This document shows positions 1-6,302 of a stretch of DNA of 13,525 bases, in pieces. This stretch comes from CAVQNQ01 sp964427655 (GTDB lineage Bacteria > Acidobacteriota > Terriglobia > Bryobacterales > Bryobacteraceae). The translations under genes were made by a program, and so were the position numbers. The stretch lies in NCBI GenBank assembly GCA_964427655.1, contig CAYRWE010000136.1, forward strand, positions 1 to 13,525, written 5' to 3'. The notes below the pieces were generated by a model. The model worked only from the letters and a program-made list of their open reading frames with translations. It ran no database searches and was not told the DNA's origin. The stretch's first letter is position 1. Every line of letters begins with the position of its first letter.

Positions 1-1461
1 CTGCATGCCAACACGATCGAAATACCGATCTACTGGGATCTGATTGAAAAGCAGCCCGGGCAGTTCGACTTTTCGTCGATCGACAGGCTGCTGGCCGAAG
101 CTCGCCAGCATAACGTTCGCCTCGTCCTGCTCTGGTTCGCCACGTGGAAGAACGGCAGCCAGCACTACATGCCCGAGTGGATGTTGTTGGACCCCGCCCG
201 CTATTTCCATGCGGTCGACAGGAACGGGCAGGCAGTGGATTCGCCTTCGCCGTTGGCCACCGCGTCGCTCGAAGCGGATAAGAAGGCATTCGCGGCTGTC
301 ATGGGACACCTGAAGCAAGCCGATCCGCAGCGCACGGTAATCATGGTTCAGGTGGAGAATGAAACCGGCAACTGGAACAGCGTGCGCGATTTCTCTCCGG
401 TGGCACAGAAGGTCTTTGAGGCCTCGGTGCCTGTCGAGATCCTCAAGGCCATGCATATAGAAACCGCTACTTCCCTGAACTGGCAGAGGGCCTTTGGCCC
501 CAATGCGGACGAGTACTTCAACGCCTGGGCGACAGCGAGATATGTGGGACAGGTCGCGGCCGCGGGAAAGGCGGTTTATCCCCTGCCCATGGACGCCAAC
601 GCGGCTTTGCGCAACCCTTTCAATCCGGGCGCTCCCGGCGAGCCGGGATCTCCCGCCGCCTACGAGAGCGGCGGTCCCACCGACAATGTGATCCCCATCT
701 GGAAAGCCGCTGCGCCGGCCATCGATATTCTGGCGCCCGACGATTATCAGGGCGACCCCGCCGCGTACGTCAAGGTTCTGGAACTCTATCGCCGCGACGA
801 CAATCCCCTGTTCCTGCCTGAGAGCGGTTGTTACATGTGCGACCCGGCAACCGGCGACTTTACGCGCTATTTCTTTACGATAGTCGGGCTTGGCGCCATA
901 GGGGACTCGGAATCCTCGACGGAGCCGGTGCCTTATCTGGCGAGGAATTTCGTGATGGTCGGCCCCATGCAGCGGGAGATCGCCCGCCTCAGTTTCGAAG
1001 GGAAGCTCAAGGCCGCGGCTGAGCCTCTGCACTTCAAGGGATCGGATCAGGGCGACCCAAGGCAGAGGCTGCGGTTCGGAAACTGGAACGCGGCGGTGAC
1101 GTGGGGATCTGGCCAATATGGTCCTCCCGCGGGGAATCCGAAGTCGCAGGGGCGCGTTCTGGTTGCTCAGCTTAGTGAAAACGAGTTTCTTGTGGCCGGA
1201 TACTTTTGCAGCGTCGATTTCTTTCCGGCCGGCACCGAGCAGCAACGCGCTTCGCAGCATATCGTGGAGGGAACCGGACAGATTCCCTCCGCCCTGATTG
1301 ACGGAAAATGGCAGCACCGGCAGTTCCTGCGCGTCGAACAGGGAGTTTACGAAAACGGCGTCTTCAAGCTCCTACGCAGCCAGAATGGAGATGCGACGGA
1401 CTATGGCCTGAAATTCGGCGAGGAACCCGTGGTGCTGCGCGTCACGCTGGCGGCCTATTAA
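1..1461 (+). CDS. GH35-like beta-galactosidase with DUF5597-type C-terminus (5' end cut off)
   Basis: The reading frame is open from the first base, so the gene starts upstream of the window; 486 residues are visible. The fragment begins inside the (beta/alpha)8 barrel (ANTIEIPIYWDLIE, then a loop with LLWFATWKNG). A VENETG motif puts the likely acid/base glutamate at fragment residue 121, and FLPESG puts the likely nucleophile at residue 274. This spacing fits GH35 enzymes related to the xyloglucan-active galactosidase Bgl35A of Cellvibrio, which share the DUF5597 C-terminal region; family assignment is from memory of motifs. The last ~150 residues look like a beta-rich accessory domain. The product is probably a secreted or periplasmic glycosidase removing beta-linked galactose, but the signal peptide is outside the window and the substrate cannot be told. 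Third codon positions are less GC-biased than in most of the window. It converges on the hydroxylase operon with only 14 bp between the stop codons. Confidence 0.85.
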   Translation: MHANTIEIPIYWDLIEKQPGQFDFSSIDRLLAEARQHNVRLVLLWFATWKNGSQHYMPEWMLLDPARYFHAVDRNGQAVDSPSPLATASLEADKKAFAAVMGHLKQADPQRTVIMVQVENETGNWNSVRDFSPVAQKVFEASVPVEILKAMHIETATSLNWQRAFGPNADEYFNAWATARYVGQVAAAGKAVYPLPMDANAALRNPFNPGAPGEPGSPAAYESGGPTDNVIPIWKAAAPAIDILAPDDYQGDPAAYVKVLELYRRDDNPLFLPESGCYMCDPATGDFTRYFFTIVGLGAIGDSESSTEPVPYLARNFVMVGPMQREIARLSFEGKLKAAAEPLHFKGSDQGDPRQRLRFGNWNAAVTWGSGQYGPPAGNPKSQGRVLVAQLSENEFLVAGYFCSVDFFPAGTEQQRASQHIVEGTGQIPSALIDGKWQHRQFLRVEQGVYENGVFKLLRSQNGDATDYGLKFGEEPVVLRVTLAAY

Positions 1462-1475
1462 CAAGCCGTAGCGGC

Positions 1476-3581
1476 TTATCCCCGCGGCACGCGCATGGGC
1501 ATTGCGCGCACGCGCTGGCCGGTGGCGTCGAACACGGCATTGCCGATGGCCGGCGCGATGGCGATGATGGGCGCCTCTCCCGCGCCCGCCGATTCCAGGT
1601 CTTTGCGGTCCAGCAGAACGATCTCGGCTTTGGGCAGGTCGCGGAAGCGCGGCACGCGGTAGGCTCCGAAACGGCCGTTGACCAGCTTGCCGTCCTTGAA
1701 GATCGCCTCTTCGCGCAGCGCCGGGCCAAGCCCCATGGTCATGGCGCCTTCCACCTGGCAGCGCAGGCCGATGGGATTCAGAATGGCCCCGCACTCGAAT
1801 GCCTGAACCACCTCGAGCGGTTTGGGCACGCCAGTGGCGCGGTCCACTTCCACCTCGCAGCAGGCTGCCACCACGGAGTTCTTTTCAGTTCCGCAGGCCA
1901 GGCCGATGCCCACTCCGGGGCGGTGCTCTCTGCGGCGCGTGGCCCATCCAAAGCGCTCGGCGGCGGCGATGAGCACGTTCCTGAGCCGCTCGTTATCGAG
2001 GTGCGCGAGGCGGAACTCCAGCGGGTCCTTGCCCGCGACCCCGGCCAGCTCGTCGGTGAAGGATTCGCGGGCGAAGTTGTTGGCCGTCGCCGCCAGACAG
2101 CGGTAGGATCCCTGCCGCAGAGGCGAATCGGATTCCAGGAAGCGTGTGCGCGTGTTGGGAATCCGATAAGGCGTGTCGATGGCCGAGGCTCCCGAATTGT
2201 AGTTGGTGAAATCCCAGGCGGCAATCAAACCGGCGGCGTCCAGCCCAGCCTCTACCTCGATCACCGCGGCGGGCCGGAAGTAGGCCCACATGAACTCTTC
2301 GGCGCGGGTCCAGTGCATGGCCACGGGCCGTCCGGCTTCGCGCGCCAGCAGGGCCGCTTCCACGGCCGCTTCAGCCGTGTGCTTGCCTCCGAAGCCTCCG
2401 CCGAAATGCGGCACGATCACGCGCACGCGCTCCATCGGCACGTGCAGGGCGTCGGCAAGCTGCTGGCGGGTGCCGGGCGGGTTGCTGGTGCCGGTCCACA
2501 CCGTCAGGCGGCCATCCTGCCACTCGGCCACGGCTGAGCGCGGCTCAAGCGAAGCGTGCTGCGCGTAGGCCACCTGGTAAGTGGCCTTCAGCCGGTGCTT
2601 CGCATCAAACAGCGCGCTCTCGACCGACCCACGGCTCTGGGGCTGCTGGCGACCCGGCTTGGCGTGCTGCTTGAGATATTCGAAGAGGTTGTCGCTCGAA
2701 GGCTGCGGCGCGGTGTTCCACTGGGCGCCGGCGGCGATGGCTTCGAGCGCCTTGCGGGCGGCGAAGCTGGTGGGCGCCGCGCAGCCCACGAAAGCGCCGT
2801 CGCGCAGCGCCGTCACGCCCGGCATCTTGCGGGCCGCGGCGACATCGGCATTGGCCAGCGTGGCGCCGTAGGCCGGAGGCCGCAGCACTTTGCCGTACAG
2901 CATGTTGGGCCGCACGATGTCGCGCGGAAACCGATGCGCGCCGGTGACGATCTCGCGGGCATCCGCGCGAACATGCGGCTTCCCCAGGAGCTGCCAGTCT
3001 TTCGCCGCGGCCACCGCGGCCCCTTCCGGCAGCGCGGCTTTGTAAGCCGCGGCCAGTTCGGGCGAGCGCGCCAGATCGGCATATCCGTACGTCTTGCCGC
3101 CCGTAGCCACCGCGCCGTTGCGCACTTCGAGAAGGCCCGCTGGTACTCCCCACTGGCGGCTCGCGGCGTTCCGCAGCAGTTCGCGCGCCGTCGCCCCGGC
3201 CTTGCGCACCAGCGGCGTGGTGCGCGGCGTGGTTCCACTGCCGGCGGTAATGCCGTCGTTAGGCGTAACATCCGTATCCGCCAGAACCATGCGCACGCGC
3301 TCTACCGGGACGCGCAGCTCTTCGGCCGCCGCCATGGCGATCTCCGTGAGCGCGCCCTGGCCTTCCTCGATCTTGCCGCTGAGGACCGTGATGAAGCCAT
3401 CCTCGCCGATGTGCAGGCGGGCCTCCAGCGTTCCCGGGCCGCCGCCTATCTGCGCTTCCGAGCTTCCCGAAGCCACCGCGATCAGCAGCCCCGCTCCCGC
3501 CGTCTCCAGAAATTGCCGGCGGTTCACGGCGAATCGATAGGTGGGCCGTTCCCGCAGTTCGTAACGTTCCGGTTCGACCAT
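1476..3581 (-). CDS. Molybdopterin-binding large subunit of a xanthine dehydrogenase-family oxidoreductase (IorB-like)
   Basis: A 701-residue subunit carrying the molybdenum-cytosine-dinucleotide site of a hydroxylase that inserts water-derived oxygen into aldehydes or N-heterocycles. A twin-arginine signal is seen at residues 20-38 (NRRQFL then a hydrophobic stretch), so the folded complex should be exported to the periplasm. Family motifs in order: GGGFGGK at 394-400, LRQGSYRC...NNFARES...DELA around 488-512, and the catalytic-glutamate motif GAGE with Glu669. Length is close to that of IorB-type subunits (700-780). It follows the [2Fe-2S] subunit by 9 bp, with a GGAGG ribosome site next to that gene's stop codon, and there is no FAD-subunit gene. 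This two-subunit layout is that of isoquinoline 1-oxidoreductase and related enzymes that pass electrons to a cytochrome or membrane acceptor. The true substrate is unknown. The complete frame and all motifs suggest a working protein. Confidence 0.93.
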   Translation of the reverse strand: MVEPERYELRERPTYRFAVNRRQFLETAGAGLLIAVASGSSEAQIGGGPGTLEARLHIGEDGFITVLSGKIEEGQGALTEIAMAAAEELRVPVERVRMVLADTDVTPNDGITAGSGTTPRTTPLVRKAGATARELLRNAASRQWGVPAGLLEVRNGAVATGGKTYGYADLARSPELAAAYKAALPEGAAVAAAKDWQLLGKPHVRADAREIVTGAHRFPRDIVRPNMLYGKVLRPPAYGATLANADVAAARKMPGVTALRDGAFVGCAAPTSFAARKALEAIAAGAQWNTAPQPSSDNLFEYLKQHAKPGRQQPQSRGSVESALFDAKHRLKATYQVAYAQHASLEPRSAVAEWQDGRLTVWTGTSNPPGTRQQLADALHVPMERVRVIVPHFGGGFGGKHTAEAAVEAALLAREAGRPVAMHWTRAEEFMWAYFRPAAVIEVEAGLDAAGLIAAWDFTNYNSGASAIDTPYRIPNTRTRFLESDSPLRQGSYRCLAATANNFARESFTDELAGVAGKDPLEFRLAHLDNERLRNVLIAAAERFGWATRRREHRPGVGIGLACGTEKNSVVAACCEVEVDRATGVPKPLEVVQAFECGAILNPIGLRCQVEGAMTMGLGPALREEAIFKDGKLVNGRFGAYRVPRFRDLPKAEIVLLDRKDLESAGAGEAPIIAIAPAIGNAVFDATGQRVRAMPMRVPRG

Positions 3582-3590
3582 GGTGGCCTC

Positions 3591-4237
3591 CTATCTTCTC
3601 CCGGCCGCGGTCAATTCCGCGGCGTTCAATTCGGCGGCCCGATGCACCGCGGCCACGATGCGCTGATACCCGGAGCAGCGGCACAAGTGGCCGTTCAGAC
3701 CTTCGACGATCTGGGCGTCGGTGGGCTTCGGGTTGGCGGCCAGCAGCGCCACCGTGCCCATCACCATCCCGGCCGTGCAGTACCCGCACTGCATCCCGTT
3801 TTCCTCCACGAAGGCCTGCTGCACCGGATGCAGCGTGACGCCATCCGAGAGACCTTCGACGGTCACCACTTTGCGATCCTGCGCGCTCTCGACCGGCATG
3901 ACGCAGGAGAGCACCGGGCGGCCATCCACCAGCACGGTGCAAGCGCCGCACTGGCCTTCCCCGCAGCCGAACTTGGTGCCCGTCAGNNNNNNNNNNNNNN
4001 NNNNNNNNNNNNNNNNNNNNNNNNNNNNNNNNNNNNNNNNNNNNNNNNNNNNNNNNNNNNNNNNNNNNNNNNNNNNNNNNNNNNNNGCACGGTGCAAGCG
4101 CCGCACTGGCCTTCCCCGCAGCCGAACTTGGTGCCCGTCAGCCCCAGGTCCTCGCGCAGCACTTCGAGGAGGGGGCGCTCGGGCTCGGTTTCCAGGCTGT
4201 GCGCTTTTCCGTTGACGGTAAGTTTGATTTTCGCCAT
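3591..4237 (-). CDS. [2Fe-2S] small subunit of the xanthine dehydrogenase-family enzyme (IorA-like), interrupted by assembly gap
   Basis: The electron-transfer subunit of the two-subunit molybdenum hydroxylase. The 5' part (4087-4237) and the 3' part (3591-3986) are in different frames as printed, because 100 N and a second copy of 55 bases lie between them. Removing these 155 bases joins the pieces in frame and gives a normal 163-residue protein that starts MAKIKLTVNG. The plant-type ferredoxin cluster ligands are CGEGQCGAC (Cys40, 45, 48) with Cys60, and the second helical cluster has CGYC (Cys99, 102) and CRC (Cys134, 136). All eight cysteines are present. There is no signal peptide; small subunits of this type are usually carried through the Tat pore by the large subunit. 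The ATG at 4237 was chosen because the ferredoxin fold begins there. It diverges from the membrane-protein gene at 4304. I regard the gene as intact and the break as artificial. Confidence 0.9.
3932..3986. repeat. 55-bp contig-end duplicate, left copy
   Basis: These 55 bases directly left of the N run are identical to 4087-4141 directly right of it. An exact duplicate touching both edges of a gap is what remains when two overlapping de Bruijn contigs are scaffolded without being merged; 55 is a common k-mer size. The sequence codes for the LTGTKFGCGEGQCGACTV part of the iron-sulfur subunit, which would not be repeated in a real protein. Confidence 0.93.
3987..4086. other. Assembly gap of 100 N, probably of negative true length
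   Basis: One hundred unknown bases, a conventional placeholder length. Both flanks carry the same 55 bases, and merging them restores the reading frame of the iron-sulfur subunit. The likely real distance is therefore minus 55 and no sequence is missing. Confidence 0.93.
4087..4141. repeat. 55-bp contig-end duplicate, right copy
   Basis: Right-hand copy of the 55 bases at 3932-3986, starting at the first base after the N run. It is the same segment of the iron-sulfur subunit gene seen from the other contig. Confidence 0.93.
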
Positions 4238-4252
4238 AAGGCGCCTGATGCG

Positions 4253-4260
4253 ATTATAAT
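4253..4260. promoter_or_regulatory. Palindromic ATTATAAT, possible shared -10 element of divergent promoters
   Basis: ATTATAAT is its own reverse complement, so a perfect TATAAT lies on both strands (4255-4260 plus, 4258-4253 minus). It is one of the few AT-rich stretches in this GC-rich window and lies in the 66-bp spacer between the divergent iron-sulfur subunit gene (start 4237) and membrane-protein gene (start 4304). I see no good -35 hexamer at 16-18 bp on either side, so the promoter call is an inference from position and the -10 match. Confidence 0.45.
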
Positions 4261-4303
4261 TCCGCGCCGAATAAGCCGCGCACTCCGATATACTGTGGCT
4301 TCC

Positions 4304-4681
4304 ATGCGGGCCTTCGTCATCCTCACGACGCGCAAACGCGTGATCGTCGCGCTGGTGCACACGGTGGTATTTCTGCTCATCGCCTTGCTTTTGGCGCGCC
4401 GCTCCGTGGCGGCGCTGGCGCTCTCGTCGCCAGCGGGAGCGTGGGCCTTGGCTGGCGTGTACCTGGTGGTCACCTCCGTCCTGGCGATACTGGCGGCGTA
4501 TGCCGGCCGGTCCGAGCGGCTCTACTTTGCCTTGTGCACGCTGAGCGCCGGCTTCGGTTTGGCGCGCCAGATTCTGGGCGATCCGCGAATGTATGCGGCC
4601 GTCTACCTGCGGGTCCTGCTGCTCGCCTGCGCGGTGCTGCTGGGCTTCCTGCTACTCCGGCGACACGCTGGCGTAGAATAA
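4304..4681 (+). CDS. Small four-helix membrane protein of unknown function
   Basis: I do not recognise a family. The 125-residue protein has four hydrophobic stretches that should cross the membrane, at about residues 13-31, 46-67, 73-90 and 97-118, with short charged loops (RKR, RSER, RR) between or beside them. The frame stays open upstream to 4199, but that part is antisense to the iron-sulfur subunit gene and reads unlike a membrane protein. The ATG at 4304, just before the first helix, is the better start; it has no strong ribosome site. Its stop is 11 bp before the SGNH hydrolase start, so the two are probably one transcript. No enzyme motif is visible. Confidence 0.7.
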   Translation: MRAFVILTTRKRVIVALVHTVVFLLIALLLARRSVAALALSSPAGAWALAGVYLVVTSVLAILAAYAGRSERLYFALCTLSAGFGLARQILGDPRMYAAVYLRVLLLACAVLLGFLLLRRHAGVE

Positions 4682-4692
4682 TCGGAGACATT

Positions 4693-5922
4693 ATGCGACT
4701 TCGAACCACCGGTCTGTTGCTTCTGGCTTTCGTTTCCGCCGCGCTGGCGGCCGCGCCGGCCCACTGGGTAGCCGCCTGGGGCGCCAGTCCCGCTCCCCAA
4801 TTGCCGGACGATCAGATGCAAGCGGCCCATTTGCGTTTCGAGAACCAGACCCTGCGCGAGATCGTCCGCACCAGCCTGGGCGGCGACACCGTGCGCGTGC
4901 GCCTCTCCAACGCCTACGGCAAGGAGAGCGTGACCATCGGTGCGGCGCACATCGCCCTGCGAGCCAACGGCGCGGCCATCGCCGCCGGTTCCGATCGCGC
5001 CCTTACCTTCAGCGGCCGCCCCAGCGTCGCCATTCCGCCCGACGCGCTGGTGCTGAGCGATCCGGTGAAGCTGAGCTTCCCGGCCGCCGCCGACCTGGCC
5101 ATCAGCATCTTCGTTCCCCAGGCCGCCACCGGCGCGGGAGTGCACTACTCGGCAATGCAGACCTCCTATGCCGGCCCGGGAGACCTGACCGCCTCGGCAT
5201 CGATGGCCGATCCTACGCCTCTTACCTCCTGGATCTTTCTGACCGGGGTGGACGTAATGGCGCCCGGCGATGCCGCCGCCATCGTGGCCTTCGGCGATTC
5301 CATCACCGATGGCGCGCGCTCCACGGTGGATGCCAACCATCGCTGGCCCGACACTCTGGCCGCACGGTTGCAGGCCCGCGGCGGGCGCAAGCTGGCCGTG
5401 GTCGACGAGGGCATCGGCGGAAACCGCATCCTGCACGATCCCGCCGCAAACATACGCTTCGGCGTGAATGCGCTGGCGCGCTTCGATCGCGACGTGCTGG
5501 CCCAGCCGGGCGTGCAATACGTGATCGTGCTGGAGGGAATTAACGATCTCGGCCACCCCGGCACATCCGCGCAAGCCTCCGAAACCGTGAGCGCGGACGA
5601 CCTGATTGCCGGCTTGAAGCAGATGATCGAGCGCGCGCACGAGCGTGGCCTGAAGATCTTCGGCGCCACCCTGACGCCCTTCGAGAACACCGCCAATCCG
5701 GGCTACTACACGCCCGAGAAGGAGGTCAAGCGGAAGGCCATCAACCAGTGGATCCGCACCGGCGGCGCCTTCGACGGGGTGGTCGATTTCGAAAAAGCGG
5801 TACGCGATCCCGCCAATCCCGACCGCATCCGCGCGGACTACGACAGCGGCGACCATCTACACCCCGGCGATGCCGGCTACAAAGCCATGGGCGAAGCGGT
5901 GGATCTGGGTTTGTTCCGGTAG
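4693..5922 (+). CDS. Secreted SGNH/GDSL-family hydrolase (esterase)
   Basis: A 409-residue esterase of the GDSL_2 type, probably deacylating a carbohydrate or other ester outside the cytoplasm. A signal peptide is clear: RLR, then a hydrophobic TGLLLLAFVSAALA, with likely cleavage near residues 19-21. The mature protein opens with WVAAWGASP, usual for this subgroup, followed by a ~150-residue beta-rich N-terminal region. Catalytic blocks follow: block I AFGDSITDG with nucleophile Ser203, block II GIGGNRI (Gly243 or Asn244 region), block III EGINDLG with Asn284, and block V with Asp387 and His390 (DHLHPG). The catalytic set is complete. The ATG at 4693 has GGAG about six bases before it and begins the signal peptide; the frame is open further upstream but that part only overlaps the membrane-protein gene. 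The natural substrate cannot be named from sequence. A cut-off GH35 gene lies elsewhere in the window but is not in this operon. Confidence 0.92.
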   Translation: MRLRTTGLLLLAFVSAALAAAPAHWVAAWGASPAPQLPDDQMQAAHLRFENQTLREIVRTSLGGDTVRVRLSNAYGKESVTIGAAHIALRANGAAIAAGSDRALTFSGRPSVAIPPDALVLSDPVKLSFPAAADLAISIFVPQAATGAGVHYSAMQTSYAGPGDLTASASMADPTPLTSWIFLTGVDVMAPGDAAAIVAFGDSITDGARSTVDANHRWPDTLAARLQARGGRKLAVVDEGIGGNRILHDPAANIRFGVNALARFDRDVLAQPGVQYVIVLEGINDLGHPGTSAQASETVSADDLIAGLKQMIERAHERGLKIFGATLTPFENTANPGYYTPEKEVKRKAINQWIRTGGAFDGVVDFEKAVRDPANPDRIRADYDSGDHLHPGDAGYKAMGEAVDLGLFR

Positions 5923-5942
5923 CTGACTTTAAAGCAGCGCAA

Positions 5943-5977
5943 CGCGGAGTCGCGGAGACGCGGAGGTTCGCGGAGAA
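5943..5977 (+). repeat. GCGGAG repeat array, left outer arm of inverted repeat
   Basis: GCGGAG occurs at 5944, 5952, 5960 and 5970, with steps of 8, 8 and 10, and the array ends in TTCGCGGAGAA. The same unit order occurs inverted at 6253-6287. Short GCGGAG/GCAGAG-type arrays are known as interspersed intergenic repeats in several bacterial phyla (recalled, not searched). Confidence 0.75.
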
Positions 5978-6041
5978 AGGCTTTGAGAATTAGGTCTCTG
6001 CCGCGCCCGCAACGCAGCGGTTATTTGCCGGCTTTTTCGCA

Positions 6042-6065
6042 CGCGGAGGGAGCGGAGGTCCTTGC
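6042..6065 (+). repeat. Left inner arm of inverted repeat
   Basis: The 17 bases at 6042-6058 (CGCGGAGGGAGCGGAGG) are exactly complementary to 6147-6163. Beyond a short interruption, CTTGC at 6061-6065 pairs with GCAAG at 6137-6141. The paired segment could form a stem of about 22 bp with a small internal loop. Confidence 0.75.
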
Positions 6066-6136
6066 CCTCGCCACGCTCGGAGAAAGCGCCAGGTTGGCAG
6101 ATGACTTTGGCAACCCCTAGTCGCAGCCGCGTGAAA

Positions 6137-6163
6137 GCAAGCCCGTCCTCCGCTCCCTCCGCG
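6137..6163 (-). repeat. Right inner arm of inverted repeat
   Basis: Reverse complement of 6042-6065: 17 of 17 bases at 6147-6163 and 5 of 5 at 6137-6141. Between the arms, GGTTG at 6092-6096 and CAACC at 6111-6115 can pair again, close to the same centre. Confidence 0.75.
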
Positions 6164-6252
6164 CGCCTGCTCGGGATAGATCGAATTCTGAAACTACAAT
6201 CCAACCCTTTTCGATTCGCTGAGCGGCAGATGCCTTAAACCCTAAAAATGTC

Positions 6253-6287
6253 TTCTCCGCGAAGTCTCCGCGCCTCCGCGTCTCCGC
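6253..6287 (-). repeat. CTCCGC repeat array, right outer arm of inverted repeat
   Basis: CTCCGC occurs at 6255, 6266, 6274 and 6282 with steps of 11, 8 and 8, mirroring the left arm at 5943-5977. The TTCTCCGCGAA end corresponds to TTCGCGGAGAA there. It lies 16 bp from the ATPase stop codon. Confidence 0.75.
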
Positions 6288-6302
6288 GGTGAGTTCTGCC
6301 TC

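Larger units (their letters stand above)
5923..6302. other. Non-coding intergenic block between SGNH hydrolase and ATPase genes
   Basis: 380 bp lie between two convergent genes. No credible gene is seen: the short frames that cross it translate into arginine-, serine- and proline-rich shadow sequence. What it holds is a set of nested inverted repeats centred near 6102-6115 and many GCGGAG/CTCCGC units, given as separate entries. No typical hairpin-plus-T-run terminator was found. Confidence 0.8.

Noticed and set aside
3591..4237. A genuine frameshift or pseudogene in the iron-sulfur subunit
   Set aside because: The frame change is fully explained by the N run and the duplicated 55 bases; after merging, the protein is complete.
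2556..4259. Long open frames on the plus strand across the hydroxylase operon (also 1308-2537)
   Set aside because: They are antisense to clear molybdenum hydroxylase genes, run through the N gap, and read as arginine-, histidine- and glycine-rich sequence without motifs; typical shadows in high-GC DNA.
4603..5856. 417-codon minus-strand frame over the SGNH hydrolase
   Set aside because: Antisense to a gene with complete catalytic blocks; composition (glycine, histidine, arginine) is that of a shadow frame.
5929..6204. 91-codon minus-strand frame in the intergenic repeat block
   Set aside because: It is a translation of the GCGGAG/CTCCGC arrays (SPRTSASPRLRVALL-like), a pattern often misannotated as a hypothetical protein; no ribosome site or domain.
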